Shown here piece by piece: positions 33,491 through 42,780 of a stretch of 64,000 nt of DNA (position 1 is the stretch's first letter; each line of letters starts with the position of its first letter). The notes beneath the pieces were generated by a model. The model was not told the DNA's origin. It saw only the letters and a program-made list of their open reading frames with translations, and ran no database searches. This stretch comes from an uncultured Desulfovibrio sp. Its GTDB lineage: Bacteria; Desulfobacterota; Desulfovibrionia; Desulfovibrionales; Desulfovibrionaceae. The translations under genes were made by a program, and so were the position numbers. The stretch spans positions 62,001 through 126,000 of the forward strand of contig CAKTDV010000006.1 of the NCBI GenBank assembly GCA_934546745.1. The letters are read 5' to 3'.

Positions 33491-33542
33491 CCTGAAAACA
33501 CCGCGCCAGAAGGAGTCGCCTCCCCCGCGCGGCGTTTTCAGG
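33491..33542. terminator. Long hairpin at the end of the trp operon
   Basis: CCTGAAAACACCGCGC (33,491-33,506) pairs with 33,527-33,542 with one G-U pair on the minus strand, enclosing a smaller GGAG/CTCC hairpin. It starts 15 bases after the trpA stop. There is no T-run, so it may protect the 3' end or help Rho rather than terminate by itself. Confidence 0.55.
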
Positions 33543-33556
33543 AGCGCGAAACGCGC

Positions 33557-34324
33557 CTACAACCAATGACGGAGAAAATCGGCGGCGGGCAGGCCAGCAT
33601 CAAGATGCTGCAGCAGCGCGCTTCCGAAAACCACGGCATCAGGCCGCGCATCCTTGTGCAGAATCCCAATCTGGGCGGGCTCCTTGAGGCCAAAGCCCAG
33701 CGCCAGCGGCAACGCGAACACCTTGCGGGCGCGGATCATGGTTTCATCCACTTCGGGCGCGATATGTTCCCGAACGCCTGTCGTGCCCATGGAAGAAATC
33801 ACATAGACATAGCCTTCCGCATCGGACGCATACAGGGCCATGCGTTCGGCGCTGGTGTTCAGGCCCACCAGGGCGATGAGGGCCAGACCATGACCGCGGA
33901 AAAGCGCGCGAACCTCCCCGCTCTCCTCATAGGGCAAATCGGGGATGATGACACCGCTGACATTGGCGGCTTTGGCATCGGCGGCGAATTTTTCCAGCCC
34001 GTATTGCAGGAAGGGGTTATAATAGCCCATGAGAACGAGTCCGGCTTTGAAGAAACCGCCGCGTTCCTTGAGATCCGCCATCAGTTTTTTGAGGGTCATG
34101 CCGTCGCTCAGCGCCCTGCGGGAGGCTTCCTCCACCACGGGACCGTCGGCAACGGGATCGGAAAACGGTACGCCGATTTCAATGATATCAGCGCCGTTGT
34201 CGTCCAGATCCTTGAGAACGGGCCAGAAGTCCCCGGCATTGGGGAAACCGGCCGTCACAAAAGGAATAAGCGCGGGACGCCCTTTTTTGTTGGCGTCACG
34301 AATTTTCTGTTCCAGAATATGCAT
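33557..34324 (-). CDS. trpA: Tryptophan synthase alpha subunit
   Basis: 255 residues. Cleaves indole-3-glycerol phosphate to indole for TrpB. The active-site Glu is in PALIPFVTAGFPN context downstream (IEIGVPFSDPVADGP, with the second catalytic Asp region). YYNPFLQYGLEKF and the phosphate loop GFGLKEPAQ are present. Start MHILEQKIR, eight bases after GGAG; an ATG two codons earlier is too close to the ribosome site. Last gene of the trp operon, 120 bases after trpB. Confidence 0.95.
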   Translation of the reverse strand: MHILEQKIRDANKKGRPALIPFVTAGFPNAGDFWPVLKDLDDNGADIIEIGVPFSDPVADGPVVEEASRRALSDGMTLKKLMADLKERGGFFKAGLVLMGYYNPFLQYGLEKFAADAKAANVSGVIIPDLPYEESGEVRALFRGHGLALIALVGLNTSAERMALYASDAEGYVYVISSMGTTGVREHIAPEVDETMIRARKVFALPLALGFGLKEPAQIGILHKDARPDAVVFGSALLQHLDAGLPAADFLRHWL

Positions 34325-34444
34325 TGTCATTTCTCCCGCGGCGATTCGCCGCACGGGGCGTCCTCCCTGCGGAGCGGCCCCTGTTATCCGTAGTGCGTCG
34401 TATTGTGGCAGATTCGCGGATGCCGCGCGGCCAGCGCGCATTTT

Positions 34445-35635
34445 TCAGTACATATCCGCCGTTTCCGGCATGTTGAGCGCCTTGCGGACAATGGCCATGT
34501 CCTTGTCGCCGCGGCCGGAAAGATTGACGATGACGCGGCTGCCCGGCTTGAATTCTTCGGGATGATCCAGCACCCAGGCCAGCGCATGCGACGATTCGAG
34601 CGCGGGCAGGATGCCTTCCTTGCGGCACAGCTGCTGGAAGGCGTTGAGGGCTCTGGAATCTTTGACCATGGCATAGTGGGCGCGTCCAGTCTTGCTCAGG
34701 TGGACATGTTCCGGCCCCACGCCGGGGTAGTCCAGACCGGCTGAAATGGAATGCGAAGGTTCAATCTGGCCGTCGGCATTCTGCAGCAGCAGGGAGAAGC
34801 AGCCGTGCAGTACGCCGGGCGTCCCCAGATTGATGGCCGCGGAATTGAAGCAGCCCGGTTCGCCCGTCCCCGCCGCTTCCACGCCGATGATACGCACGCT
34901 TTCATCCTCAAGGAACGGATGAAAGAGACCGATGGCATTGGAACCGCCGCCGACGCAGGCTACGACGGCATCGGGCAGACAATGGCGGGCTTCCCGCATC
35001 TGGCGGCGCGCTTCCTGACCCAGCACCTGCTGGAACAGGCGCACCAGCGTGGGGAAAGGATAGGGGCCCGTCGCGGAACCAAGGCAGTAGTGCGTCGTCT
35101 CCTGGCACGCGATCCAGACGCGCAGCGCGGCATTGATGGCATCCTTGAGGGTACGGCTGCCGCTTTCCACAGGCACCACCTCCGCGCCAAGAAGACGCAT
35201 GCGCATGACGTTGGCCGCCTGACGCTCCACATCCTCCGCGCCCATGTAAATGGCGCACTTCATACCCAGACGCGCCGCCGCCACGGCCGTGGCGACGCCG
35301 TGCTGGCCCGCGCCCGTTTCCGCCACCAGCGCGGTTTTGCCCATGCGCTTTGCCAGCAGCGCCTGTCCCAGCGTATTGTTGATTTTATGCGCGCCGGAAT
35401 GGAGGAGATCCTCGCGCTTGAGCCACAGCTCAAAACCCAGTTCTTCGGAAAGCGTCGGACAGAACGTCAACGGCGTGGGACGGCCGGCGTAGGTATGCAG
35501 CAGATTTTGCAATTCAGCCTGAAATTCCGCTGAAGGCAGATCCTCCTTCATGGCTTTTTCCAGTTCCAGCAGGGGCGGCATCAGAATCTCCGGAACGAAG
35601 CAACCGCCAAAATCGCCAAAGTACCCTTTTTTCAT
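34445..35635 (-). CDS. trpB: Tryptophan synthase beta subunit
   Basis: 396 residues, normal length. PLP enzyme joining indole and serine. The PLP Lys lies in KREDLLHSGAHKINNTLGQ (the common HTGAHK is HSGAHK here). The Gly-rich phosphate loop reads CVGGGSNAIGLF. Start MKKGYFGDFGGCFVPE is typical, with GGAGG upstream. It is separated from trpF by 102 bases and is followed by trpA. Confidence 0.97.
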   Translation of the reverse strand: MKKGYFGDFGGCFVPEILMPPLLELEKAMKEDLPSAEFQAELQNLLHTYAGRPTPLTFCPTLSEELGFELWLKREDLLHSGAHKINNTLGQALLAKRMGKTALVAETGAGQHGVATAVAAARLGMKCAIYMGAEDVERQAANVMRMRLLGAEVVPVESGSRTLKDAINAALRVWIACQETTHYCLGSATGPYPFPTLVRLFQQVLGQEARRQMREARHCLPDAVVACVGGGSNAIGLFHPFLEDESVRIIGVEAAGTGEPGCFNSAAINLGTPGVLHGCFSLLLQNADGQIEPSHSISAGLDYPGVGPEHVHLSKTGRAHYAMVKDSRALNAFQQLCRKEGILPALESSHALAWVLDHPEEFKPGSRVIVNLSGRGDKDMAIVRKALNMPETADMY

Positions 35636-35737
35636 AGTATCCTCCCTGCCTGTTCGCCCGCAGCGCCGCCCGTTTGAGCGGGGCTGTGGCTGTGCATGTT
35701 TTTATTGATGGTAACGGCGCTGACGCCCACCAGGCCG

Positions 35738-36358
35738 TCAGCCGCGCGCCCCTCTGGCCACCCGCACGGCTTCGCGCAGACGGACGGCATCCTTGACGCC
35801 GGGCGCCACCTCTATGCCGGAATTCAAATCCACGCCGTCGGGGCGGCACGACTGCAGCGCCGTTGCCAGTGAAGCCGCGTCCAGGCCGCCGGCCAGCAGC
35901 CAGGGATGCGGAAAACGGAGCTCCCGCAGGGATTCCCAGTCCAGATGGCAGCCACTGCCGCCGCCCCGCTTTCCCGCATCCAGCAGATACCAGGCGCAGG
36001 CGCGGGCGTGCCGGTCAATCTCAGCCTGCAAGGCTCCCACGGAAGCAAAGCGTTCTGGCCATAAAACCCTGATCACCTTTTCCGCGCCGATGCGCAGGGC
36101 GCAATCCACGCTCTGCCGCCCGTGCAGCTGGGCGAAATCCAGCCGCGCCGCTTCCAGAATGCCCAGAATTTCCTCGGATCCCTGTTCCACAAAGACGCCT
36201 ACCCGGCGGCAGCCGCCACTCTCCAGTTCCGACGCCCGTGCCGGCGCAATGGCCCGGGGGCTTTGCGGATGAAAAATGAAACCGCAGAAATCCACCCCCA
36301 GCTCGACGGCATTGCGCACGTCATCGGCACGTTTCAGACCACAGACCTTTATCAGCAT
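35738..36358 (-). CDS. trpF: Phosphoribosylanthranilate isomerase
   Basis: 206 residues, a TIM barrel catalysing the Amadori rearrangement in tryptophan synthesis. It has the N-terminal KVCGLKRADD with the catalytic Cys, GFIFHPQSPRAI, FAQLHG, a catalytic Asp in LLDAG, and the phosphate-binding end LLAGGL plus DLNSGIEVAPGVKD. Stand-alone, not fused to trpC. ATG follows AGGAG. It is 63 bases after trpC. Confidence 0.95.
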   Translation of the reverse strand: MLIKVCGLKRADDVRNAVELGVDFCGFIFHPQSPRAIAPARASELESGGCRRVGVFVEQGSEEILGILEAARLDFAQLHGRQSVDCALRIGAEKVIRVLWPERFASVGALQAEIDRHARACAWYLLDAGKRGGGSGCHLDWESLRELRFPHPWLLAGGLDAASLATALQSCRPDGVDLNSGIEVAPGVKDAVRLREAVRVARGARG

Positions 36359-36421
36359 GACGGCTCCTTTCCTGCCGCAACGGCGTTACATCGTGAGAGA
36401 ACGGAGGACGCCGCCCCGACG

Positions 36422-37216
36422 CTACCCGTGCAGCAAGGCCCGCAGGGCGGCGCCGGGATCTTCCCGCTCCATGAGCGCCGTTCCGATCAGAACGGCATCA
36501 TAACCAGCATCGGCCGCGGCCCGCAGATGTTCCGGACGGGAAAGACCGCTGGCGGCAATCCAGCACTCCCTCGCCCGCGGCGGACAACGGCGTATCAGTT
36601 CCAGACCGGCGTTGACATCAACGGCAAAGGTCTCCAGATCCCGCGCGTTGACTTGAATGACACGCGCGCCACTCTGACGGGCCAGTCGCAGATCCTCCGC
36701 ATCGAAAACCTCCACAACGGCCTGCATGCCGAAGCTTTCGGCCTGTTCGCGCAATTCCCGCAGCACGGTGGCTTCGGGCGTCAGACGCACAATCAGCAAC
36801 AGCGCCGAAGCCGCCGTGGCCGCCGTGGCCGTTACCTGCAACGGATCAAAAATAAAGTCCTTGCGCAGCAGGGGCGGGCTGGCGGGCCCCAGCGTTGCGG
36901 CAGCTTCGTCCAAATACTTCAAGGAACCCTTGAAGAAATATTCCTCTGTCAGGATGGAAAGGGCCGCCGCGCCACCGTCCACATAGCGGCGCACGGCTTC
37001 GGCCACATCCATATCTTCCCGTATGACGCCCCGCGATGGCGAAGCCCGCTTGTATTCGGCAATGACCGCCGGAAGCCTTGAAGCGCTCTTGCGCAGCGCC
37101 GCCCGAAAATCAGGCCGTTCGCCGTTGCGGGGATCGGGCAGGCCGCCCCTCGCCGCCAGGGCGCGCAACGCCTCCAGTTCTTCCCGCTTTGCCGTGCGAA
37201 AACGATCAAGCAGCAT
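36422..37216 (-). CDS. trpC: Indole-3-glycerol phosphate synthase
   Basis: 264 residues. Closes the indole ring. Motifs: AEYKRASPSRGVI with the catalytic Lys and Ser, ILTEEYFFKGSLKYL, LLRKDFIFDPLQV, VIQVNARDL and the end AASGLSRPEHL...LIGTALM. Start MLLDRFRTAKREE follows AAGGAG. It overlaps the trpGD gene end by 11 bases, so the two are translationally coupled. Confidence 0.95.
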   Translation of the reverse strand: MLLDRFRTAKREELEALRALAARGGLPDPRNGERPDFRAALRKSASRLPAVIAEYKRASPSRGVIREDMDVAEAVRRYVDGGAAALSILTEEYFFKGSLKYLDEAAATLGPASPPLLRKDFIFDPLQVTATAATAASALLLIVRLTPEATVLRELREQAESFGMQAVVEVFDAEDLRLARQSGARVIQVNARDLETFAVDVNAGLELIRRCPPRARECWIAASGLSRPEHLRAAADAGYDAVLIGTALMEREDPGAALRALLHG

Positions 37217-38792
37217 GGATGACTCTCCTTCCCACGCCGGCCATGACCGCTTCCCGCGCGCGCGCCACGCAAAGCGCCATATCCATATCCTCTTCCAGAA
37301 GAAAAATGCCCAGCGCCACATTGAGCGTCACCATATCCAGCATGGCCCGCTTGCCTCGTCCTTCCAGCAGTTCGCGCACCACGGCCACGGCCTCGGCCTT
37401 GTCGCGCACGGCCAAATCTTCCTCCCGGCAGGGCTGTATACCGTAATCAGCGGGATCCAGCGGCAAGGGGGACGTCTTTCCTTCGCTGAGCAGCACGACC
37501 TCCGCCGGGCCGATGGGCGTCACTTCGTCATACCCGCCCGCGCCGCACACGACGGCCGCGCGCCGCAGGGGCGACTGGGCCAGCGTCGCCGCGGCCAGCG
37601 GCACCAGTTCCGGACGGGCCACCCCCATCAGCAAATGACTGGGGCGCGCGGGATTGATCATGGGGCCGAGCAGATTGAACAGGGTTCGGATACCCATCTC
37701 CCTGCGCAGCGGGCCGATATTTTTGAATGCGGGATGAAAACAGGGGGCGAACAGAAACGCGAAGTTGCGCTTTTCCACCATTTCCGCCACCGCTCCCGGA
37801 TCCGTATTCAGACTGACGCCCAGCGCTTCCAGCGCGTCGGCGCTGCCGCAGGTCGACGACACCGCCCGATTGCCGTGCTTGGCCACCTTGTAGCCCATGC
37901 CCGCCAGGGTCAGAGAGGAAACCGTGGAGCAGTTGAAGCTGTTCCGGCCATCACCGCCCGTCCCCACAACGTCAATGCACACGCTGGGAATACCGTCCAC
38001 ACGAACCGATCGCGCCAGCGCGGCGCGGGTCGCGTGCGCCAGTTCCAGCGCGCTTTCCCCTTTCATGCGCAACCCCATGAGCAGCGCGCCCGCCTGGGCC
38101 GCTGTCAGGCGACCGTCCATCAGCGCGGAAAAGGCCGTGGACGCCATGACGGCCGTCAGATCTTCCCGGCGTGCCAGACGGTCAAGAATGGCGGCAATAT
38201 CCGTCGCCGAACCTTCAACCGCCATATCGGGGAAGTTCCCCAGCAGACGCAGGCCGTCAGGTGTCAACACGGATTCCGGATGGAACTGTACGCCAACCCA
38301 GGGACGATCCTTGTAACGCAGGGCCATGACTTCGCCTTCAGGTCCGCGAGCCGTCACCGTCAGCAGAGGGCTGGCGTCGGCGTCATCGGCGCGCACAACC
38401 AGCGAATGATAGCGCCCCACGCGCATGGGGTTGGGCAGTCCGGCAAACAAGCCCGTCCCGTTATGGACAATATCGGACTGCTTGCCATGCATGATGCAGG
38501 GCCCCACCTCCACCACAGCCCCGGCATGGAGGCCAAGCAGCTGATGGCCAAGGCAGACGCCGAGCACCGGGACACGCGGATCAAGGCGTTTCAGAAATTC
38601 TGGGCACAGGCCGGCGGCGGCAGGATGTCCCGGCCCGGGAGAAATGCAGACCATCTCCAGCTTGCCGCTTTCGGCAAGATCCAGCACGGCGGGATCGTCG
38701 TTCCTGAGCACCACGGGCTCCCTGCCCAGCTCATAAAACGCCTGCACAAGGTTATAGGTAAAGGAATCGTAATTATCTATGAGCAAAAACAT
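37206..38792 (-). CDS. trpGD: Anthranilate synthase glutaminase fused to anthranilate phosphoribosyltransferase
   Basis: 528 residues. Residues 1 to about 190 are a class I glutaminase: IDNYDSFTYNL, the nucleophile in GVCLGHQLLG, and the His/Glu pair in VGVQFHPES. From about 200 the TrpD transferase follows: VVGTGGDGRNSFN (PRPP loop), KHGNRAVSS and the DEVT motif in GGYDEVTPIG. The frame is continuous with no stop between the domains. The start MFLLIDNYD overlaps trpE by 20 bases. The glutaminase serves TrpE; the second half makes phosphoribosyl anthranilate. Confidence 0.96.
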   Translation of the reverse strand: MFLLIDNYDSFTYNLVQAFYELGREPVVLRNDDPAVLDLAESGKLEMVCISPGPGHPAAAGLCPEFLKRLDPRVPVLGVCLGHQLLGLHAGAVVEVGPCIMHGKQSDIVHNGTGLFAGLPNPMRVGRYHSLVVRADDADASPLLTVTARGPEGEVMALRYKDRPWVGVQFHPESVLTPDGLRLLGNFPDMAVEGSATDIAAILDRLARREDLTAVMASTAFSALMDGRLTAAQAGALLMGLRMKGESALELAHATRAALARSVRVDGIPSVCIDVVGTGGDGRNSFNCSTVSSLTLAGMGYKVAKHGNRAVSSTCGSADALEALGVSLNTDPGAVAEMVEKRNFAFLFAPCFHPAFKNIGPLRREMGIRTLFNLLGPMINPARPSHLLMGVARPELVPLAAATLAQSPLRRAAVVCGAGGYDEVTPIGPAEVVLLSEGKTSPLPLDPADYGIQPCREEDLAVRDKAEAVAVVRELLEGRGKRAMLDMVTLNVALGIFLLEEDMDMALCVARAREAVMAGVGRRVIHAA

Positions 38793-40206
38793 GGTGCGCA
38801 TCCTCCCCTTCCAGCGCGAGACGCATGACGGCGGACTTGTTGCAGACTTCCTTCCATTCCAGTTCCGGGTCGGAATCGTGTACGATCCCCCCGCCAGCCT
38901 GCCAGAAAAGCGTCCCATCCTTCTGCCACATGCTGCGGATGGCGATGCCCATATCAAGATTGACGCTTTCGTGATCCAGACCGATCCAGCCAATGCACCC
39001 CGCATAGGGTCCGCGTCCACGCCCTTCCACGGAACGGATGATCTCCATGGCCCGCAGTTTGGGCGCGCCGCTGACCGTCCCGGCCGGGAAAGCGGACGCC
39101 AGCACGTCCACGGCATCCAGCCCATCGGCCAGACGCGCGGTCACACTGCTTGTCAGGTGCATGACATGGGAAAAACGCTCCACATCCATATAGCGCTCCA
39201 CCCGCACGCTGCCGGGCCGGGCCACGCGCCCCAGATCGTTACGCCCGAGATCGACCAGCATCACGTGTTCCGCCTGTTCCTTGGGATCGGCCCGCAGCTC
39301 GGCGGCCAGCCGGGCGTCTTCCAAATCATCGTGTCCGCGGCGGCGCGTTCCGGCAATGGGAGAGAGTTGCAGGGTTCCGGCGGAGCAACGCACCATGACT
39401 TCCGGCGACGAACCGAACAGCGTCATGCCCGGCAAGGCCATGTGGAACATATACGGCGATGCGTTGATACGCCGCAGGCGGCGGTAGAGCGTAAAGGGAT
39501 CGCCGTCGTACCGCGTGGAAAAACGCACCGACGGCACGACCTGAATGGCTTCGCCCTGCCGCAGCAGTCCCTTGATGTATTCCACATTGGCCTTATACCC
39601 CGCCTCATCCGGTTCCGCCCGTACCGGGGAGGGAGAGAAGACGGCAGTGGCCGCGGACGCATCCTCCCGGCCGCCGCGCAGCTCCCTGTGTTCTCCAAGA
39701 CTGATCTGGCACAGGCGGTTATACAGATGATCAAAGACCAGCACCGTCCCCGGTAAGGCCAGCATCCCTTCCGCCTCGGCGGCGGGCATGGCCTGCGCCA
39801 GTTTCGGGTTGAACAGCCCCGCCATGCCAAAACCAAGCCAACCATAAAGCGCACGGGTTATGGGCGGTGTTTCCATGTCCTGCGGCGGAATCAGTGACAG
39901 ACGCCGCAGCAGGTCGCGCAGGGCGGGCACAAAATCCATGCCATCCAGATCGGCAAGCGCGGCGCAGCGGGGATCGCGGATATCCAGCGACATACGCCCG
40001 CCCCGGCAGGAGGCAAAGAGCGCCATATCACACGCCAGAACGCTATAACGTCCCCAGCGGCCGTCCACTTCGGCGCTTTCCAGCAAAATCCCATGCCCTG
40101 ATCCCGCCATCCCTTTGAAGAGGCTGATGGGCGTCTCCATGTCCGCGGGCAACCAGCGGGCGGACTGTTGCAGCGTCAACGGCTGCGACACGCAATGCGG
40201 CGTCAT
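38773..40206 (-). CDS. trpE: Anthranilate synthase component I
   Basis: 477 residues. Makes anthranilate from chorismate with ammonia from TrpG. The tryptophan-feedback motif LLESAE is near the N-terminus. The chorismate-binding domain carries LSPIAGTRRRG, LGRNDLGRVARPGSV, HLTSSVTARL and FPAGTVSGAPKLRAM. The ATG at 40,206 (MTPHCVSQPLTL) has AAAGGA upstream; the longer frame to 40,335 runs into the attenuator and is not real. First structural gene, about 90 bases after the attenuator hairpin. Confidence 0.96.
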   Translation of the reverse strand: MTPHCVSQPLTLQQSARWLPADMETPISLFKGMAGSGHGILLESAEVDGRWGRYSVLACDMALFASCRGGRMSLDIRDPRCAALADLDGMDFVPALRDLLRRLSLIPPQDMETPPITRALYGWLGFGMAGLFNPKLAQAMPAAEAEGMLALPGTVLVFDHLYNRLCQISLGEHRELRGGREDASAATAVFSPSPVRAEPDEAGYKANVEYIKGLLRQGEAIQVVPSVRFSTRYDGDPFTLYRRLRRINASPYMFHMALPGMTLFGSSPEVMVRCSAGTLQLSPIAGTRRRGHDDLEDARLAAELRADPKEQAEHVMLVDLGRNDLGRVARPGSVRVERYMDVERFSHVMHLTSSVTARLADGLDAVDVLASAFPAGTVSGAPKLRAMEIIRSVEGRGRGPYAGCIGWIGLDHESVNLDMGIAIRSMWQKDGTLFWQAGGGIVHDSDPELEWKEVCNKSAVMRLALEGEDAHHVFAHR

Positions 40207-40292
40207 TGTCACAGTTCCTTTACACGGGCGGCGGCAAGGCGGGAAGCGCTTCCCCGCCGGACGGCCCGTTTCCGTCCGGCGCGCCGAAGAGA

Positions 40293-40326
40293 TAAAAAAA
40301 GCGCCGCCCTCTGGAGGACGGCGCTT
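40293..40326 (-). terminator. trp attenuator terminator
   Basis: Minus strand AAGCGCCGTCCTC pairs with GAGGGCGGCGCTT, followed by seven T. Its left arm can instead pair with the segment at 40,362-40,370 (GGAGGACGC) to form an antiterminator. Confidence 0.9.
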
Positions 40327-40344
40327 GCAACGCATAGATATGTC

Positions 40345-40370
40345 CGCAGGACTACGCCTGCGCGTCCTCC
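40345..40370 (-). promoter_or_regulatory. trp leader pause/antiterminator segment
   Basis: The hairpin CGCAGG-N6-CCTGCG (40,345-40,362) includes the leader stop codon. The neighbouring GGAGGACGCGC is complementary to GCGC-CGTCCTCC of the terminator. This gives mutually exclusive structures, as in classical attenuation. Confidence 0.75.
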
Positions 40371-40438
40371 CTGCATTCCCCTGAGCACCACCAAAAAGCC
40401 GCGAATGCGAAAGAAGCGAAGGGAGGAAGAAACATCAT
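40352..40438 (-). CDS. trpL: trp operon leader peptide
   Basis: A 28-codon frame (MMFLPPFASFAFAAFWWCSG...) with tandem Trp codons at 16-17. It lies between the trp promoter and the attenuator, with AGGTGA before the ATG. Ribosome stalling at the two Trp codons under tryptophan shortage would free the antiterminator segment immediately downstream. Two ATG codons are adjacent and either may be used. Confidence 0.9.
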   Translation of the reverse strand: MMFLPPFASFAFAAFWWCSGECREDAQA

Positions 40439-40462
40439 CGTTGTTATCACCTTGTTTTTTCG

Positions 40463-40491
40463 GAAATAACCGTCCTGCCAGAAAATGTCAA
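40463..40491 (-). promoter_or_regulatory. Housekeeping promoter of the trp operon
   Basis: Minus strand TTGACA, 17-base spacer, TATTTC. Predicted start just before the trpL ribosome site. It begins seven bases past the glnN stop codon. Confidence 0.8.
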
Positions 40492-40497
40492 CCATTT

Positions 40498-42687
40498 TTA
40501 TTTGCCGAACAGAATTTCCTGGTAGCTTGGCAGCGACCAGAGATCGTCGGCCACGCGGGTTTCCAGCAGATCCGCATAGCGCCGCACCTCTCCCATGACG
40601 GGCAGAACCCTGCCGCAATAATACGCGGCGCGCTCTTCCAGCGGTTTTTCATCGGCCCCGGCCAGCACGGCTTCCAGACTGCCTATGGCATCCTGAAGGC
40701 CGCGCAGCTGATCGGTCACGGCGTCCAGCGTCACGGTACGGAAGTCCTTGCCCACGGCTTTCATGGAGGCGGCCGTCGAGGCCAGTTCCCCCTGATAGCG
40801 CATGCCCGCCGGGAAGATGATGGTGCGCCCCATGCGGATCATCAGCTGGGCCTCCGTTCGCAGGGTCTTGCAGTACTGCTCCAGATAGATGTCCTGCCGC
40901 GCCCTGAGTTCCTGCCGGTTCATAATCCGCTGTGACTCGTACAGCTCCATCACGGCGGGGCGCGTCAATTCCGGCAGCGCTTCCGGCGTGGTGCGCAGAT
41001 TGGGCAGGCCGCGTCGCGCCGCCTCCTTGTGCCAGATGTCCGAATAGCCGTCGCCATTGAAGATGATGGCGCTGTGTTCCTCAATGACATGCTCGATGTA
41101 GCTTTGCAGCGCCGCATTGAAATCCCCGCCCGCCGCAAGTTCCCGCTCCAGCCAGTCCGCCGCGTGTCCGAGGGAATCGGCCATCATGGCGTTCAGAGCG
41201 GTGATGGAATCCGCCGCGGACTGACTGGAACCCAGCGCGCGGAATTCAAAGCGGTTCCCCGTAAAGGCCACCGGGCTTGTACGGTTGCGATCGCCGGGAT
41301 CAGCGGGCAGGCTGGGCAGCGTATCCACCCCCAGATTGAGGGCGCGTCTGCCGTTCCCCCCGGCGGCGTCTTCCACCCTGCCCGCGCGGAAGGCCTCGAA
41401 CACTTCCGTCAGCTGATCGCCCAGGAAAATGGACATGATGGCCGGGGGAGCCTCGTTGGCGCCAAGGCGGTGATCGTTGCTGGCGCTGGCCACGGTGGCC
41501 CGCAGCAGCCCGCCGAACTTATGGACGGCACGGATCATGGCCGCGCAGAAGACAAGGAACTTGGCGTTGGCATGGGGTGTTTCGCCGGGATCAAAGAGCG
41601 AGCCGAGCTCCGCGTTGCCGATGGAATAGTTGAGATGCTTGCCCGATCCGTTGACGCTTGCGAAGGGTTTCTCATGCAGGAGGCATTTGAGGCCATAGCG
41701 CTTGGCCACGTTGCGCAGGGTGGACATGACGATATGGTTATGATCCACCGCCAGATTGCTCACCTCATAGAGCGGCGCAATCTCATACTGGCTGGGGGCC
41801 ACCTCGTTATGGCGCGTGCGCACGGGCACGGCCAGCTTGTAGAGCTCCCGTTCGACTTCCATCATATAGGAAAGAACGCGCTGCGGGATGACGCCGAAAT
41901 ACTGGTCGCTGAACTCCTGCCCCTTGGCCGGACGCGCGCCGAAAAGCGAACGCCCCGCCACCTGGATGTCGGGACGGGCAAAGTTGAAATTGTGGTCAAT
42001 GCAGAAATATTCCTGCTCCAGACCGGCAAAGGAGACTATGGGCAATTCCGGTTCGATGCCGAAGAGCTTGAGCACACGCTTGGCCTGCCGGTTCAGGGCC
42101 TGGCCGGAACGCAGCAACGGCGTTTTTTTGTCCAGCGCAACGCCCGTCCACGACAAAAACATGGTGGGGATGCACAGAAAGGTTCCATTGGGATTTTCCA
42201 TGATGTAGGCGGGGCTCGTCACATCCCACGCCGTATAGCCGCGCGCCTCAAAGGTGGAACGCAGGCCGCCGGAAGGGAAGGAGGAGGCGTCAGGCTCGCC
42301 CCTGATGAGCATGGAACCGGAAAATTCCGCAATCACGCCGCCGGAGGCGTCAGGCGACAGAAAACTGTCATGCTTCTCGGCGGTCTGTCCCGTCAGCGGA
42401 TAGAAGATATGGGTGAAGTGCGTCGCGCCCCTTTCAATGGCCCAGTCTTTCATCACCGCCGCCACGGTATCCGCGATGGACGGATCCATGCGTTCGCCGA
42501 ACGCGATGGTCTTGTGCAGGGATTTGTAGACGGCTTTGGGCAGGCGCTCGCGCATCACCTTGTCGTTGAAGACATTACAGCCGAAAAAGTCCGTAGGTCT
42601 GGTTTCCGCGAAGTTGAGAGGCGCGGCGCTGGCCTTGTACGTCGTAATGGCCTGAATGGCATGCTGCCGTGCGACATTGCTGCTCAT
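40498..42687 (-). CDS. glnN: Glutamine synthetase type III (GlnN)
   Basis: 729 residues, the size of GSIII and much longer than GSI. Makes glutamine from glutamate and ammonia with ATP. GSIII hallmarks are present: GLEQEYFCIDHNF with metal-binding Glu, TRHNEVAPSQYEIAPLYE, NGSGKHLNYS and GNRFEFRALGSSQS. The start MSSNVARQHAI follows GAGG; a start 20 codons earlier is less likely. It lies upstream of the trp operon on the same strand with its own flanking promoter region; no PII site can be identified. Confidence 0.96.
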   Translation of the reverse strand: MSSNVARQHAIQAITTYKASAAPLNFAETRPTDFFGCNVFNDKVMRERLPKAVYKSLHKTIAFGERMDPSIADTVAAVMKDWAIERGATHFTHIFYPLTGQTAEKHDSFLSPDASGGVIAEFSGSMLIRGEPDASSFPSGGLRSTFEARGYTAWDVTSPAYIMENPNGTFLCIPTMFLSWTGVALDKKTPLLRSGQALNRQAKRVLKLFGIEPELPIVSFAGLEQEYFCIDHNFNFARPDIQVAGRSLFGARPAKGQEFSDQYFGVIPQRVLSYMMEVERELYKLAVPVRTRHNEVAPSQYEIAPLYEVSNLAVDHNHIVMSTLRNVAKRYGLKCLLHEKPFASVNGSGKHLNYSIGNAELGSLFDPGETPHANAKFLVFCAAMIRAVHKFGGLLRATVASASNDHRLGANEAPPAIMSIFLGDQLTEVFEAFRAGRVEDAAGGNGRRALNLGVDTLPSLPADPGDRNRTSPVAFTGNRFEFRALGSSQSAADSITALNAMMADSLGHAADWLERELAAGGDFNAALQSYIEHVIEEHSAIIFNGDGYSDIWHKEAARRGLPNLRTTPEALPELTRPAVMELYESQRIMNRQELRARQDIYLEQYCKTLRTEAQLMIRMGRTIIFPAGMRYQGELASTAASMKAVGKDFRTVTLDAVTDQLRGLQDAIGSLEAVLAGADEKPLEERAAYYCGRVLPVMGEVRRYADLLETRVADDLWSLPSYQEILFGK

Positions 42688-42722
42688 GAAAGCCTCGTGT
42701 TTGGTAATCTTCTGGAGCGTAT

Positions 42723-42752
42723 CGCTTTTAAAATTTGCCCATTTCAAAAGCG
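42723..42752. repeat. Palindromic repeat (REP-like), copy E
   Basis: CGCTTTTAAAAT / ATTTCAAAAGCG with six-base spacer and one mismatch, followed by ACGCCGCTCCC. Same family as 5,936 and 47,319. It lies between the FKBP gene and glnN and may stabilise or separate transcripts. Confidence 0.55.
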
Positions 42753-42780
42753 ACGCCGCTCCCGTATGACGGGAAACAGG

